Positions 40,683 to 50,058 are shown, counted from the first letter of the stretch. The stretch: 64,000 nucleotides of DNA from CAINVV01 sp963663675 (GCA_963663675.1 OY760498.1:372001-436000); one strand, 5' to 3'. A program made the numbers and translations. The notes: generated from the letters alone by a model not told the origin.

Positions 40683-41735
40683 TTATAAGTATTTACCAAA
40701 AAAACTATTGAGCTTACTCATCGCCTGTGCTACATATTCGGGAACATAATAGGTTTGGATATGAGTGGCTCCAGGAATCAGGAACAACTCCTTCTCTTTT
40801 GTGCCCGTGGCCAGATTAAATGCACTGTCTGTCATGTAATAGCTGTCGGCTTTGCTTCCGGCCATCATCAGCAGGGGCTGGTTGATCAAATCCATGTTTG
40901 TAGCAGCATCAAATTCCATCAGGTCGAGCAGGCTGCTCATGGTGTACCTGAAGGTGGAATTGGGATGCGCATGGGTTCTATGGTAATAATAATGACCTTC
41001 GCGATAGAGGTCAAACGGCATTTGATCTGCCATTTCATCGGTTATTTCCGTATCGGCGGCATAGCTCACCTTGCCACCTGCAGCTTCCTGGGTAAGGGCT
41101 TCAGAGGCCTGTTTTAGCCGTTCCTGTATGGTAGAAACTCCGGAATTCATAAATCCATTGCGCCTGACCACTCCTGAATTAAACATGCTCAGCGTAGCCA
41201 CCGCCTTAAAGCGTTTGTCGGTTTGGGCCGCCTTTAAGGTATAGCCGCCGCCACCACAAATGCCCAAAACTCCCAGACGACTTACATCCGCTCCTGCATA
41301 TTGGGTGATAAAATCCGCCATTCCGCGAATGTCCTCAATTCGAAAAGCAGGTTTATCGACGTTGCGAGGTTGTCCACCGCTGGCTCCCTGGTACGACGCA
41401 TCGGCGGAAATCGTGAGGTAACCCGATTCGGCTAATCGTTGTGCGTACAATCCGGCCACCTGCTCCTTGATACCCCCATTGGGGTGGGCCACAACCACCA
41501 CCGGATATTTCTTCGCCGGGTCGTAGTTCGCGGGGGTGTAAATATTGGCAGCAATTTCAAGGCCATTCAGCTTGTAGCTTACCGGATGGATATTTACTTT
41601 TCCCGGTGCATTCTCAGAGATGGCATCCCGGTATACCAGCCCAAAAGGATTGACAGTCTTGGGTTGGCCAGTTGAAATATAATTGACAGCGGTGAGCATG
41701 ATTATCAAAGAAAAGTTTCTTATTCTGTGTCTCAT
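40683..41735 (-). CDS. Secreted alpha/beta hydrolase, dienelactone-hydrolase-like with Cys elbow
   Basis: About 350 residues from MRHRIRNFSL (41735), hydrophobic leader to about residue 21 then S-T-G-Q. The fold markers are V-V-V-V-A-H-P-N-G-G and L-G-V-L-G-I-C-G-G-G-G-Y-T, so the nucleophile position holds Cys rather than Ser, as in dienelactone hydrolases. The catalytic Asp and His are likely in M-A-G-S-K-A-D-S and P-G-A-T-H-I-Q. A lactone or dienelactone-like substrate would agree with the neighbouring CMD family protein, but this is inference. Confidence 0.82.
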   Translation of the reverse strand: MRHRIRNFSLIIMLTAVNYISTGQPKTVNPFGLVYRDAISENAPGKVNIHPVSYKLNGLEIAANIYTPANYDPAKKYPVVVVAHPNGGIKEQVAGLYAQRLAESGYLTISADASYQGASGGQPRNVDKPAFRIEDIRGMADFITQYAGADVSRLGVLGICGGGGYTLKAAQTDKRFKAVATLSMFNSGVVRRNGFMNSGVSTIQERLKQASEALTQEAAGGKVSYAADTEITDEMADQMPFDLYREGHYYYHRTHAHPNSTFRYTMSSLLDLMEFDAATNMDLINQPLLMMAGSKADSYYMTDSAFNLATGTKEKELFLIPGATHIQTYYVPEYVAQAMSKLNSFFGKYL

Positions 41736-41767
41736 TCGATTTTTTTTCAATGCAATTGGTAAGCGGG

Positions 41768-42901
41768 TTATTTGTCCAAACCTTTTTCTTTCAGCCATTC
41801 CGACATCAGGTCGGCGATTTCAAGATTGTTTAGATCTGAAAACGGGAAATGGGTGTTGCCTTTTATCCCAATTTCAGGCAGGTGCACCACCGTAACATCC
41901 CCTCCATGCCTGTTTACGGCATCTCTCCACAACCTGGCCATTTCGAGGCGTGCCCGCCATCCGTCCTGTCCGGGGTTATCCATTGGTTTTTCGGGTATAT
42001 TATCCCCGTAATAGATGATGATCGGAATTTTGGTAAGCTTCACAAAATCGGAGAAAGGCACTCCAAAAGCGGTGAGCGTACCACCAGCCATTGGTATAGG
42101 TGCCGGTACTTCACCTTCCGGAAAAAGGAAACCACTTCCCGGTTCATAAGAAACAATGGCCTTTATGTTTTGATTTTTGATCGCAGTTGCCCAGCCCATA
42201 CCACCTGAATGTGAATGTGACACAAGGATTCCGGCACCAATTTTGGTGAACAATGCCGAAATCGCGTCCGTATTGACGGCCATATCGATGGGCCCTACAT
42301 TGGGCACCATCTGCCGAAAATATTGGTTAAGCGTCTCCGCATCCTTTGCGAACTGTACACATTCAAAATAGTTTGGCCATATACCGACTCGAAAAGTACC
42401 AAACCAACCCTGTTCATCTGGGGTTGGCGTGATGGTGGCAGAGGCAGTGCTCCGGCCGGCATTTCCCCTGCGGGGCTGATCGATAAGATAAACAGGATAT
42501 CTTCGGCGCAAAAAGATGTTTTGAAATCCCTCCCTCCCATCAGGAGTGGTTTCCCAGGTTTTGGAAAACTGTCCGATGCCATGCCACATGACCAACGGAT
42601 ATTTATGGGCTTTGTCCGGAATCTGGTAAAACACATAGGCGTGATCGCCGTGGAAGGTCTGTCCCTCCGGGGTTTGGTTGTAAGGATTGAATGTACCTGA
42701 ATTGGTTACCACTGTGCCTCCAACGGCAAAACTTCCCTGCTCCCGGATAACCAAAGCCTTCCCTCTGGATTTGGCAAAAGAAGAAAAACCGAACACCGTC
42801 AGAAATAGAAGGAGGATAAACCCCAAAATTGATTGTCTTTTATAACTTCTGAACCTATCGGCGGATATTACGATTTTATGATTGCATTTTTCACTTTTCA
42901 T
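41768..42901 (-). CDS. Secreted alpha/beta hydrolase (esterase)
   Basis: 377 residues with a hydrophobic leader at about 23-43. Fold signs are P-L-V-M-W-H-G-I-G-Q near residue 103 and I-L-V-S-H-S-H-S-G-G-M-G-W, where the Ser before G-G is the probable nucleophile. A late V-H-L-P-E-I-G-I-K-G-N-T-H-F carries the probable catalytic His. The start ATG at 42901 is the last of three ATGs in a heptamer repeat. First gene of the hydrolase run, divergent to the AraC regulator, so its promoter is probably the regulated one. Confidence 0.8.
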   Translation of the reverse strand: MKSEKCNHKIVISADRFRSYKRQSILGFILLLFLTVFGFSSFAKSRGKALVIREQGSFAVGGTVVTNSGTFNPYNQTPEGQTFHGDHAYVFYQIPDKAHKYPLVMWHGIGQFSKTWETTPDGREGFQNIFLRRRYPVYLIDQPRRGNAGRSTASATITPTPDEQGWFGTFRVGIWPNYFECVQFAKDAETLNQYFRQMVPNVGPIDMAVNTDAISALFTKIGAGILVSHSHSGGMGWATAIKNQNIKAIVSYEPGSGFLFPEGEVPAPIPMAGGTLTAFGVPFSDFVKLTKIPIIIYYGDNIPEKPMDNPGQDGWRARLEMARLWRDAVNRHGGDVTVVHLPEIGIKGNTHFPFSDLNNLEIADLMSEWLKEKGLDK

Positions 42902-42922
42902 TTTTCATTTTTCATTTTTCAC
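42894..42922. repeat. Heptanucleotide tandem repeat at the hydrolase start
   Basis: On the minus strand ATGAAAA repeats three times at 7-base intervals (ATGs at 42915, 42908 and 42901), flanked by GTGAAAA variants. Only the ATG at 42901 opens the long frame; the other two stop within six codons. A 7-base unit shifts frame and spacing with every copy gained or lost. Confidence 0.75.
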
Positions 42923-43067
42923 TTTATTATTTGACAAATATAAGCGGCTGCCAACCAGCCATTGGTATACAGATTACTGAATCTACTACTACTTTTACTG
43001 ATCGGGCTGATGGGATGATGGAGACATTAATAGAATGCCTAATTTTATCTCAGAAAATGTAAACAAT

Positions 43068-43976
43068 ATGGAAAGGATTTACAGATTTGATACAGTCGCC
43101 GAATACAATGTCCTTAATAATCAGGAGACATTGCACCCATTGGTTAGCGTAATCGATTTCTCCAAGGCGAATCCAAGGTCGTGGGGTGAAAAGAGTGTCA
43201 GGATCAATTATGGCCTCTACTGCATCTTTCTGAAAGATTTCAAAGGCTGCGATTTAAAATATGGCCGTGATTACTATGATTACCAGGAAGGCACGCTGGT
43301 TTTTGTTGCGCCCGGACAAACGATGGTGGTCGAAACTGATGGCCAGGTGTACCAACCGAAAGGATATGCGCTGGTGTTTCATCCCGACCTCGTTCGCGGA
43401 ACTTCACTTGCCAAGAGTATTCATGAACATAACTTTTTCAGCTACAACGCCAACGAAGCCTTGCACCTATCGGAACGGGAAAGACAGGTGGTGCTGGACT
43501 GTTTTTCGAAAATAGAATTTGAATTACAGCAAAACATCGACAAGCACAGCAAAAAGCTGATTGCCTCCAACATTGAATTGTTTCTGAATTACTGTGATCG
43601 CTTTTATGACCGTCAATTCATTACAAGGGACAATGTCAACAAGGGAGTTTTGGCGAAGTTTGAAGAGCTGCTGAATGGCTATTTTTCAACAGAAAAACCT
43701 CAAAATCTGGGATTGCCCTCAGTCTCCTATTTTGCGGAGGAGCTACATCTGTCGGCCAACTATTTTGGTGATTTGATCAAGAAAGAGACCGGAAAATCGG
43801 CCAAGGATTATATCCATGATAAAATTATTGATGCGGCCAAAAACAAGATCCTGGCGGCCAATAAATCGGTCAATGAAATTGCATTCGAATTGGGGTTCAA
43901 ATATCCCCAGCACTTTACCCGGCTATTTAAAAACGTAACAGGTCTTACGCCCAATGAATACAGATTGGGGAATTAG
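43068..43976 (+). CDS. AraC family transcriptional regulator
   Basis: About 302 residues from MERIYRFDT (43068); the frame is open to an ATG at 43035. The N-terminal half is a cupin-like ligand domain (L-V-F-V-A-P-G-Q-T-M, G-Y-A-L-V-F-H-P-D-L). The C-terminal 100 residues hold two HTH units: Y-F-A-E-E-L-H-L-S-A-N-Y-F-G-D-L-I-K-K-E-T-G and V-N-E-I-A-F-E-L-G-F, then F-T-R-L-F-K-N-V-T-G-L-T-P-N-E-Y-R. It is divergent from the hydrolase run across 166 bases and is the natural candidate to activate it. Confidence 0.9.
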   Translation: MERIYRFDTVAEYNVLNNQETLHPLVSVIDFSKANPRSWGEKSVRINYGLYCIFLKDFKGCDLKYGRDYYDYQEGTLVFVAPGQTMVVETDGQVYQPKGYALVFHPDLVRGTSLAKSIHEHNFFSYNANEALHLSERERQVVLDCFSKIEFELQQNIDKHSKKLIASNIELFLNYCDRFYDRQFITRDNVNKGVLAKFEELLNGYFSTEKPQNLGLPSVSYFAEELHLSANYFGDLIKKETGKSAKDYIHDKIIDAAKNKILAANKSVNEIAFELGFKYPQHFTRLFKNVTGLTPNEYRLGN

Positions 43977-44029
43977 GTGTGCAGGTTAAGACCCTGATTG
44001 ACACTTTCAGAATGGAAAATAAATTGTCC

Positions 44030-44130
44030 ATAAAACCCGCCAGGAAATCCGCCAGGATTTCCGACAACCAGTGTTAACCAGTGGAAAATAAAAACTGTAA
44101 ATGACAACCAGTGTTAACCAGTATCAACCA
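44030..44130 (+). repeat. Short direct repeats before the tRNA remnant
   Basis: At 44038-44060 cgccaggaaatccgccagga matches the first part of tail copy E (63575). The 18-base word acaaccagtgttaaccag occurs at 44064 and again at 44104, and shorter aacca words recur nearby. They lie just upstream of the tRNA fragment and look like stacked att remnants. Confidence 0.6.
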
Positions 44131-44137
44131 ATGGAAT

Positions 44138-44202
44138 CTCAAAATGGGTTAGACCTCCCACTCATAATCAGGGGGTCGTAGGATCATGCCCTACTGGGCC
44201 CA
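44138..44202 (+). pseudogene. Truncated tRNA copy (3' half) of the CAU tRNA
   Basis: Bases 44160-44202 are identical to 5845-5887 of the intact tRNA (anticodon loop to discriminator base, 43 of 43). Further left, ctcaaaatgggttaga resembles the D-arm, but the 5' acceptor strand is missing, so no functional tRNA can form. This is what integration at a tRNA 3' half leaves behind. Confidence 0.88.
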
Positions 44203-44341
44203 CCCTCAGAATCAAACACTTACAAGGTAGACTTGTAGGTGTTTTCTTTTTCACGCCAGGAAGACGCCAGGATTTTAAGGATTATTGATGTTTTGTGATG
44301 AAATTGTCTGCACAGGGGTTCGTTTATTTTTAAACAAATGG
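44203..44341 (+). repeat. tRNA-tail repeat, copy B
   Basis: Contains the terminator copy (stem 44214-44226 and 44232-44244), the gccaggaagacgccagga word (44254-44272) and the hairpin TTCGTTTATTTTTAAACAAA at 44319-44338. Less similar to copy A beyond the gccagga pair than copy C is. Confidence 0.8.
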
Positions 44342-44367
44342 AAGATTATTATTTAATCAACAACCAT

Positions 44368-44397
44368 TTTGGTTCAATTTTGGGGAGTATTATAAGG
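44368..44397 (+). repeat. 30-bp direct repeat, right copy of the hydrolase module
   Basis: Partner of 36271-36300 (27 of 30 identical, same strand). It begins TTTGGTTCAAT and ends GGGAGTATTATAAGG. Confidence 0.7.
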
Positions 44398-44459
44398 TAA
44401 TCTTCTTTATATTCGTTTTTACTATTAATGAAATTAAATAAAACAAATAAATCATAAAA

Positions 44460-46034
44460 GTGAAGATCAATTTATTGCTCCTGAATTTCTGTCTGTTGGC
44501 AGTATTGTTTATTACCGATGCCTCTGCGCAGCAAAAGAAAGCACGTATAGGAATTGCCGGAATACAGATTGAAAACAGCGTTTTTATGCCTAACCGACAG
44601 GCTATAACAGGGAGGACGCCTTCTTTGCCAGCCTATCTTAGTAAGGATTCCATTATGGGTCAGTCTGCAATCTGGCTTCCTTCTTTAATCGGTGGTGGCA
44701 GCGGACGAGGGCCGGTAACCAGAGAATCATTTGAAGCTTTTGTTAATAGTGCGCTTGAGATTATCCGGAATAACATGCCTTACGATGCTTTCTGGTTTTA
44801 CAATCATGGGGCTTGCAGTGTTGATGGTGTTGATGATCCTGAGGGGGAATTTATGGAGAGAGTAAGGGCTGTAATAGGTAACGACGCCCTGGTTACAACA
44901 ACAATGGACCTCCACGGAAATGTCTCCTGGCGTGTGGCTCTCTACTCTGATCTTATTACCACATATCGTAAAGCTCCTCATGATGATGCGGTTGAATCAC
45001 ATCGTCGTGGCGTGGTTAATCTGCTTGAGCGATTATCGTCCGGAAAGGGACGTCCGGCTTATAAAGCCTGGGTGGCAGTCCCTGTACTTCTCTCTGGAGA
45101 GTGGACAAGTACCCGGGTTGAACCTGCAAAATCACTCTACGCAATGGTCCCTGAAGTGGAGTCGTTGCCTGGTGTGGTGGATGCTGGTATTTGGATAGGC
45201 TATGTATGGGGAGACGAGAGACGTAATCAGGGTGTGGTTATGGTAGTAGGTGATGATGAAGGTCAGGTGGAAAGCGGCGCAAAAAAGCTTGCTCAAAAAT
45301 TCTGGGATGTGCGCCGGCAATTCAGTTTAGAAGCGCCAGGGTATCCCCTCGAAAAATGCATTGATCTGGCTGTTGCCAGTAATAAAAGACCATTCTTAAT
45401 CAGCGATATGGGCGACAATCCTGGTGGTGGCGGTTCAGGCGAGGTAACCTGGACTTTGGCAAGGGTATTGAAGCGGCCGGAATTTATGACTCCAAAAGGG
45501 AAAAGCCTGCTTTATTGCTCTATTCCGGGAAGCGAAATGGTGGAAGCCGCCCGAAAAGCCGGTATTGGTGGTCAGGCAGAGGCTCTTGTAGGGGCAATGA
45601 CAGATAATTCATATGAAGCTCCTATTCGTTTATCAGGTACAGTAATATATGTCAGTCCTGTTCTTGAGAAGGACCAGCAATCAGAAAGTAAAACACCCCC
45701 GAACCGGAAGCTTCCTGACATAGCAATTATTAAAAGGGGAAGCATATTTGTGGTTGTAGGAACATCTTCACCCACACCAAACTTAGCAGGTACTGGAATT
45801 GATCCTAAGAAAATGGATATTATAATGGTAAAGCAGGGTTATCTTGTGAGTCAGTGGTATGATATGCAGGCCGATTGGGTTATGGCTCAGACCCGGGGCA
45901 GTGTTGATCAGGATTTTAAAAGTCTCCCTTATAAACGTGTTGTAAGGCCTATCTTTCCACTAGATCCTGACATGCCGGATCCGGAATTGAATGTTATAAT
46001 GGTACCATCTGCAAAACAGATGTACGGCAGATAA
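44460..46034 (+). CDS. Secreted M81/MlrC family metallopeptidase-like protein (GTG start)
   Basis: 524 residues starting with GTG at 44460, signal peptide ending T-D-A-S-A-Q-Q. The DUF1485 half carries F-Y-N-H-G-A, D-D-P-E-G-E-F, T-M-D-L-H-G-N-V-S and K-A-P-H-D-D-A, with His/Asp zinc ligands as in microcystinase MlrC. The C-terminal MlrC domain has S-D-M-G-D-N-P-G-G-G-G-S-G-E-V-T. Many family members act on small peptides or other amides; microcystin specificity cannot be assumed. A periplasmic location is somewhat unusual for the family. It is the only gene between tail copies B and C. Confidence 0.88.
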   Translation: MKINLLLLNFCLLAVLFITDASAQQKKARIGIAGIQIENSVFMPNRQAITGRTPSLPAYLSKDSIMGQSAIWLPSLIGGGSGRGPVTRESFEAFVNSALEIIRNNMPYDAFWFYNHGACSVDGVDDPEGEFMERVRAVIGNDALVTTTMDLHGNVSWRVALYSDLITTYRKAPHDDAVESHRRGVVNLLERLSSGKGRPAYKAWVAVPVLLSGEWTSTRVEPAKSLYAMVPEVESLPGVVDAGIWIGYVWGDERRNQGVVMVVGDDEGQVESGAKKLAQKFWDVRRQFSLEAPGYPLEKCIDLAVASNKRPFLISDMGDNPGGGGSGEVTWTLARVLKRPEFMTPKGKSLLYCSIPGSEMVEAARKAGIGGQAEALVGAMTDNSYEAPIRLSGTVIYVSPVLEKDQQSESKTPPNRKLPDIAIIKRGSIFVVVGTSSPTPNLAGTGIDPKKMDIIMVKQGYLVSQWYDMQADWVMAQTRGSVDQDFKSLPYKRVVRPIFPLDPDMPDPELNVIMVPSAKQMYGR

Positions 46035-46100
46035 AAAGTATTCAATTGGATTTCTTTAAATCAATTCAAAAAGGAGATACCAATCAGCCGGCAGATCAAG

Positions 46101-46248
46101 TGGGCCCATGCTAATTATCAAACACTTACAAGATCAACTTGTAGGTGTTTTGTTTTTTACGCCAGGAAGACGCCAGGATTTGGGGGATTTTGGAGGTTTT
46201 GTGCTGAAAAAATTAGCACCGAAGTTCGTTTATTTTTAAACGAATTGG
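46101..46248 (+). repeat. tRNA-tail repeat, copy C
   Basis: Keeps only the last 8 bases of the tRNA (tgggccca), then the terminator stem (46120-46132 and 46138-46150), the gccaggaagacgccagga word and the hairpin TTCGTTTATTTTTAAACGAA at 46225-46244 with aattg after it. Downstream of the tRNA end it is the copy most like copy A. Confidence 0.85.
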
Positions 46249-46478
46249 AGGAGTTCATTGATCTCTAACGTTATTGAGAAAACTGCCCAATAAGTATGGT
46301 GTTAAGACATTCAGATCTGAATCAAATTATACTTAAACACTGTTAGAAGCTCAATAATATTCCCATAATTTGGTTATTCGTAACTTATTTAACCTAATCG
46401 ATACCATTTTTTTTATTTGTATGATACCATGCATTAATTTGGCCAATAGATAAATTTCAGCAAATAATACCAAATAAG

Positions 46479-48989
46479 ATGAAAATAATTTTGATAACAA
46501 TAATTGCCATATTTTCTTTTATTGTTGTAAGTGCACAAAAATCAATTGTTATTTCGGGAAAGATTGAAAATTGCCAAAATCGAAATAGCTCCTTCATGGA
46601 AAGGAAATGGTTCAATCCTGAAACTTTAATGGAAGAAACCAAAACAATCGATTTTTCAATTGCTGAGAATGGTCTGTTTTACCTTAAAATAACTCCCTCC
46701 AATTCAATATACAACCGATACTGGATTCAATTAGGACATGAACGGACGCATCTGGATTTAACTGCGGGAGATAGTATCTACATGACCTTGGATGCAACTT
46801 GGTTCGATGAGACTATAAAATATTCAGGAAAAGGTTCCGGGAGAAATAATTACCGCCGGGATATTTTTTTAGAGTTTTGGGAGAATAACGCGTCGGGGAG
46901 ATTGAACTATGTTAATAATCTAACTCAATTTCTTGTTGGATTAAATATGCTAACGGAACGAAGGGTAAGTTTATTGAACAAATACTACTTATCCGGAGAA
47001 ATTGATTCATCATACTATCGACTTGAAAAAGGCTTGATTGAAGAGGAGAAGTTCAGCAAAATTATTACTAAATATCCCAATCCAAACCAATTGCCCGATA
47101 GTATCGTGCGGGGATTTGAATCATTAATAGAAACGACTGATTTTGGCAACATTCAGGGTCTGCAGTACAGTGAATACAGGGATTTTGTCAGAAAATTGCC
47201 CTACTATATCAATCAACAAGAAATAAAAAAGTCAGAAAGTCAATTGAAACAGGTGATTGAAATAGCTGAGGCACATTATTCAGGAATTGTCCTTACCTAT
47301 TTTAAGAGTGAGATGTTGAAAAAGTACCTCAGTCAGGCATCTAGCCCTGGCGAGAAGAAAGCACTGTTAAGTTTCTTTGCAATCCACTTCAATGAACCCG
47401 TTTTGGTAAAAAAAATCAATGAACTCAATCGGCAATTCCACAACGATAGTGTATTCAATCACAGGATCTTTCAGGCAGCACTGATCATTTGTTTTTTGGT
47501 AGTGCTCATCTCATTGGCTCTTTTCCTGATGATAAAGTTTTTGCCAAAAATCAGCAATAAGAAAATCTACACAAGGGGAATAAAAATTGCACCATGGCTA
47601 AAAATTGGATTTTACTTGTTAGTCTTTGTAATATCATCCACGTTTTTAGGCGAAGAGCATTTCAGTTTCGAAGCCATATTGTTGGTAATTCTATTGCTTG
47701 GGGTATTTCTTTTTCATACTTACCGGTCAATTCCACGTTACGCTTTTCAACGTAAATACCTCTTTTATTCAGCTTCAATCTTACTACCTTTTGTAGTTTT
47801 TGTGGCTTGCATGCTCTTGAATGCAATTGGAGCTCTCCGATTTGATATGATTTTCATTTCATTTTTATTCTACTTTGCAACAATCATACTCTCCTGGATT
47901 TCGTATTATATTCAGCAATTGACTACGACTGACTCCAGTTTAAAAAGTCTGATAAAAAGTGGTGATTTAAATCTTGAAATTGGGGTCCATGTCATTGTCC
48001 TTTTTATGGCAAATTTTGTTTTTCTTGCCAGCAATAATTGGCGACCTGCATTGAATTCAGTATTGCTGTTCTACTCAGTTTGCTTCATTTTGTACTTCCA
48101 CCTATTTGTCTCGTTTCCACGGTATTTCAAGAAAGAGCAAATGGCACATTTTATACGTCTTCAAATTATTATCCTGGCAGGTGCATTTTTTGTATCAATT
48201 GTTGCAGAGGCTATTCAGACACTCATTGCATTTCGCAAGATTGGCTTAGATACAGGCTTATTGGATCTAATTGGGTTAAGCAGTTCCTCCACTGCAGTTT
48301 TAATTCTATTTATATCATTGCTCATCCCAGCTTTTTCCTATCATTACATAAAGGGTCAGCTAAAGCTCAATGAATCTACCGGATTCAAACTGTTCCGGCA
48401 GAAGGAAGCTGAACTGGCTCAATTGAGATCCCAGGTGAATCCTCATTTCTTGTTCAATACATTGAATACCCTTTATGCTTTTGCCCTGCAGGAGGGAAGT
48501 GACAAAACAGCAGAGTGCATTGCAAAATTGGCCAATCTGATGCGCTTCATGCTCGATGATATGAAAAAGGAATCAATACTCCTTGATAGGGAAGTAAGCT
48601 ATATTCAGGATTACATCCAACTTCAATCGATCAGAAGTGCTGTGGAACAAGATATTACCATTTCATTTGACATTGATCAGGAGAAAGGTTATTCGATTGC
48701 ACCAATGTTGCTTATTCCATTTGTCGAAAATGCTTTTAAACATGGGATTAATCCAAATAAAACTTCACAGTTAAGGATTGATGTAACTGCCAAAGAGGAT
48801 ACCATTCAGTTTGTTATTGAAAACAGTTTGGATGATGATTTTGAGACCTATTACAAAGAGAAGGGCTTCGGAATTGGTATTGAGAATGTAAAGAGCAGAC
48901 TGGAGCATATTTATCCAAAACGGCACATGATCTCGATCGCAAAAACAAAGGAAAAGTTTATTGTCATTGTCTCGATTAGCGGATTTTAG
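46479..48989 (+). CDS. LytS-type sensor histidine kinase with extracytoplasmic domain
   Basis: 836 residues. Signal peptide (1-19), then a beta-rich domain (20-125, V-I-S-G-K-I-E-N-C-Q-N) and a helical region to about 330, probably periplasmic. Eight or so membrane helices span 330-630. The His_kinase domain has V-N-P-H-F-L-F-N with the phospho-acceptor His at about 656, and N-box F-V-E-N-A-F-K-H-G-I. Partner response regulator 49065-49760 follows in the same direction. The signal sensed is unknown. The pair is the only cargo between tail copies C and D. Confidence 0.9.
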   Translation: MKIILITIIAIFSFIVVSAQKSIVISGKIENCQNRNSSFMERKWFNPETLMEETKTIDFSIAENGLFYLKITPSNSIYNRYWIQLGHERTHLDLTAGDSIYMTLDATWFDETIKYSGKGSGRNNYRRDIFLEFWENNASGRLNYVNNLTQFLVGLNMLTERRVSLLNKYYLSGEIDSSYYRLEKGLIEEEKFSKIITKYPNPNQLPDSIVRGFESLIETTDFGNIQGLQYSEYRDFVRKLPYYINQQEIKKSESQLKQVIEIAEAHYSGIVLTYFKSEMLKKYLSQASSPGEKKALLSFFAIHFNEPVLVKKINELNRQFHNDSVFNHRIFQAALIICFLVVLISLALFLMIKFLPKISNKKIYTRGIKIAPWLKIGFYLLVFVISSTFLGEEHFSFEAILLVILLLGVFLFHTYRSIPRYAFQRKYLFYSASILLPFVVFVACMLLNAIGALRFDMIFISFLFYFATIILSWISYYIQQLTTTDSSLKSLIKSGDLNLEIGVHVIVLFMANFVFLASNNWRPALNSVLLFYSVCFILYFHLFVSFPRYFKKEQMAHFIRLQIIILAGAFFVSIVAEAIQTLIAFRKIGLDTGLLDLIGLSSSSTAVLILFISLLIPAFSYHYIKGQLKLNESTGFKLFRQKEAELAQLRSQVNPHFLFNTLNTLYAFALQEGSDKTAECIAKLANLMRFMLDDMKKESILLDREVSYIQDYIQLQSIRSAVEQDITISFDIDQEKGYSIAPMLLIPFVENAFKHGINPNKTSQLRIDVTAKEDTIQFVIENSLDDDFETYYKEKGFGIGIENVKSRLEHIYPKRHMISIAKTKEKFIVIVSISGF

Positions 48990-49064
48990 CTTACTTTATC
49001 GTTCATTTGAAGATAGTTGAGTTATAACAATCGGCAGATGGCTGACATCCTTTAAAATAATGAA

Positions 49065-49760
49065 ATGATTATCTCCATTGCAGTTGATGATGAACCCAAG
49101 GCCCTTGATGTGATTTCGATACATGCGTCGAAGATTCCCGAATTGGCATTGATTCAGACATTTACAAACCCTGGGAATGCGCTGGCATTTTTGACGAATG
49201 AATTTGTCGATCTCATTTTCCTCGATATCAACATGCCCGGTATTTCCGGACTGCAATTTGTTCAGCGACTTCAAATTAATCCACACATCGTTTTCACAAC
49301 TGCCTATTCAGAATATGCCATTGACAGCTATAATTTTGAAGCGGTTGATTATTTGCTAAAACCAATTGAGTTCGATCGGTTTTATAAGTCAGTCAATAAG
49401 GTAAAGAAGCTGATGCAACTCAATAGTCTGCAGCAGGATAACACATTGAGCAAATACTTTTTCGTCAAAGACGGATACAAACAAATGAAAGTCTGCACAG
49501 AAGAGATTCTGTATATCCAAAGTGAAGGAAATTATCTTAACATCGTCACGAAAAATGAAAGAGTTGTAGCCAGAATGACATTTCAGCAGCTATTGGAGAA
49601 ACTGCCACCTCTCCAGTTCTATCGGGTGCACAATTCGTATGTTATTAATTTTAAACACATTCTAAAGATCGAAGATAATCAGATTTTTATACAGGATAAT
49701 AAAATCCCAATTGGTATTAAGTACAAAGAGAAACTCTTTAAAATTATCAACGCTATATAA
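49065..49760 (+). CDS. LytTR family response regulator
   Basis: 231 residues: receiver domain at 1-120 with D8-D9, phospho-acceptor Asp54 in I-F-L-D-I-N-M-P and Lys in L-L-K-P, then a LytTR DNA-binding domain from about 140 (I-L-Y-I-Q-S-E-G-N-Y-L-N-I-V, F-Y-R-V-H-N-S-Y-V-I-N-F). Partner of the upstream LytS-type kinase. Close in design to the regulator at 61386-62081, so the two blocks carry parallel but separate systems. Confidence 0.93.
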   Translation: MIISIAVDDEPKALDVISIHASKIPELALIQTFTNPGNALAFLTNEFVDLIFLDINMPGISGLQFVQRLQINPHIVFTTAYSEYAIDSYNFEAVDYLLKPIEFDRFYKSVNKVKKLMQLNSLQQDNTLSKYFFVKDGYKQMKVCTEEILYIQSEGNYLNIVTKNERVVARMTFQQLLEKLPPLQFYRVHNSYVINFKHILKIEDNQIFIQDNKIPIGIKYKEKLFKIINAI

Positions 49761-49887
49761 TTCTAATCAAACAACATAAAAAGTATTATATAATTATTGG
49801 ACACGCTGGCTAAATTGACCATCTTCCGCCGTTTTTCGAGTTAACATTTAATTATTTGAATTTTGTAAACTTAAATCCAGGACTAAA

Positions 49888-50058
49888 GACTCAATAATCT
49901 CTGGGATGGGATCATGCCCTGCTGGGCCCACCCTCATAATCAAACACTTACAGAAACTCTCTGTAGGTGTTTTCTTTTTTACGCCAGGATTTTGGGGAGA
50001 ATTGAAGATTTGTTCTGAAAATTATGCGCCGAAGTTCGTTTATTTTTAAACGAATTGA
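49888..50058 (+). repeat. tRNA-tail repeat, copy D (degenerate tRNA end)
   Basis: Contains a worn tRNA 3' half (gactcaataatc, then gggatcatgccctgctgggcccac), the terminator with altered stem ACTTACAGA/TCTGTAGGT (49942-49954 and 49960-49972), a single gccaggat and the hairpin TTCGTTTATTTTTAAACGAA at 50035-50054. The tRNA part is more diverged than in copy B, as expected for an older insertion. Confidence 0.82.

Noticed and set aside
44138..44202. Second functional CAU tRNA
   Set aside because: The 5' acceptor strand and most of the D-arm are missing, so no cloverleaf can form.
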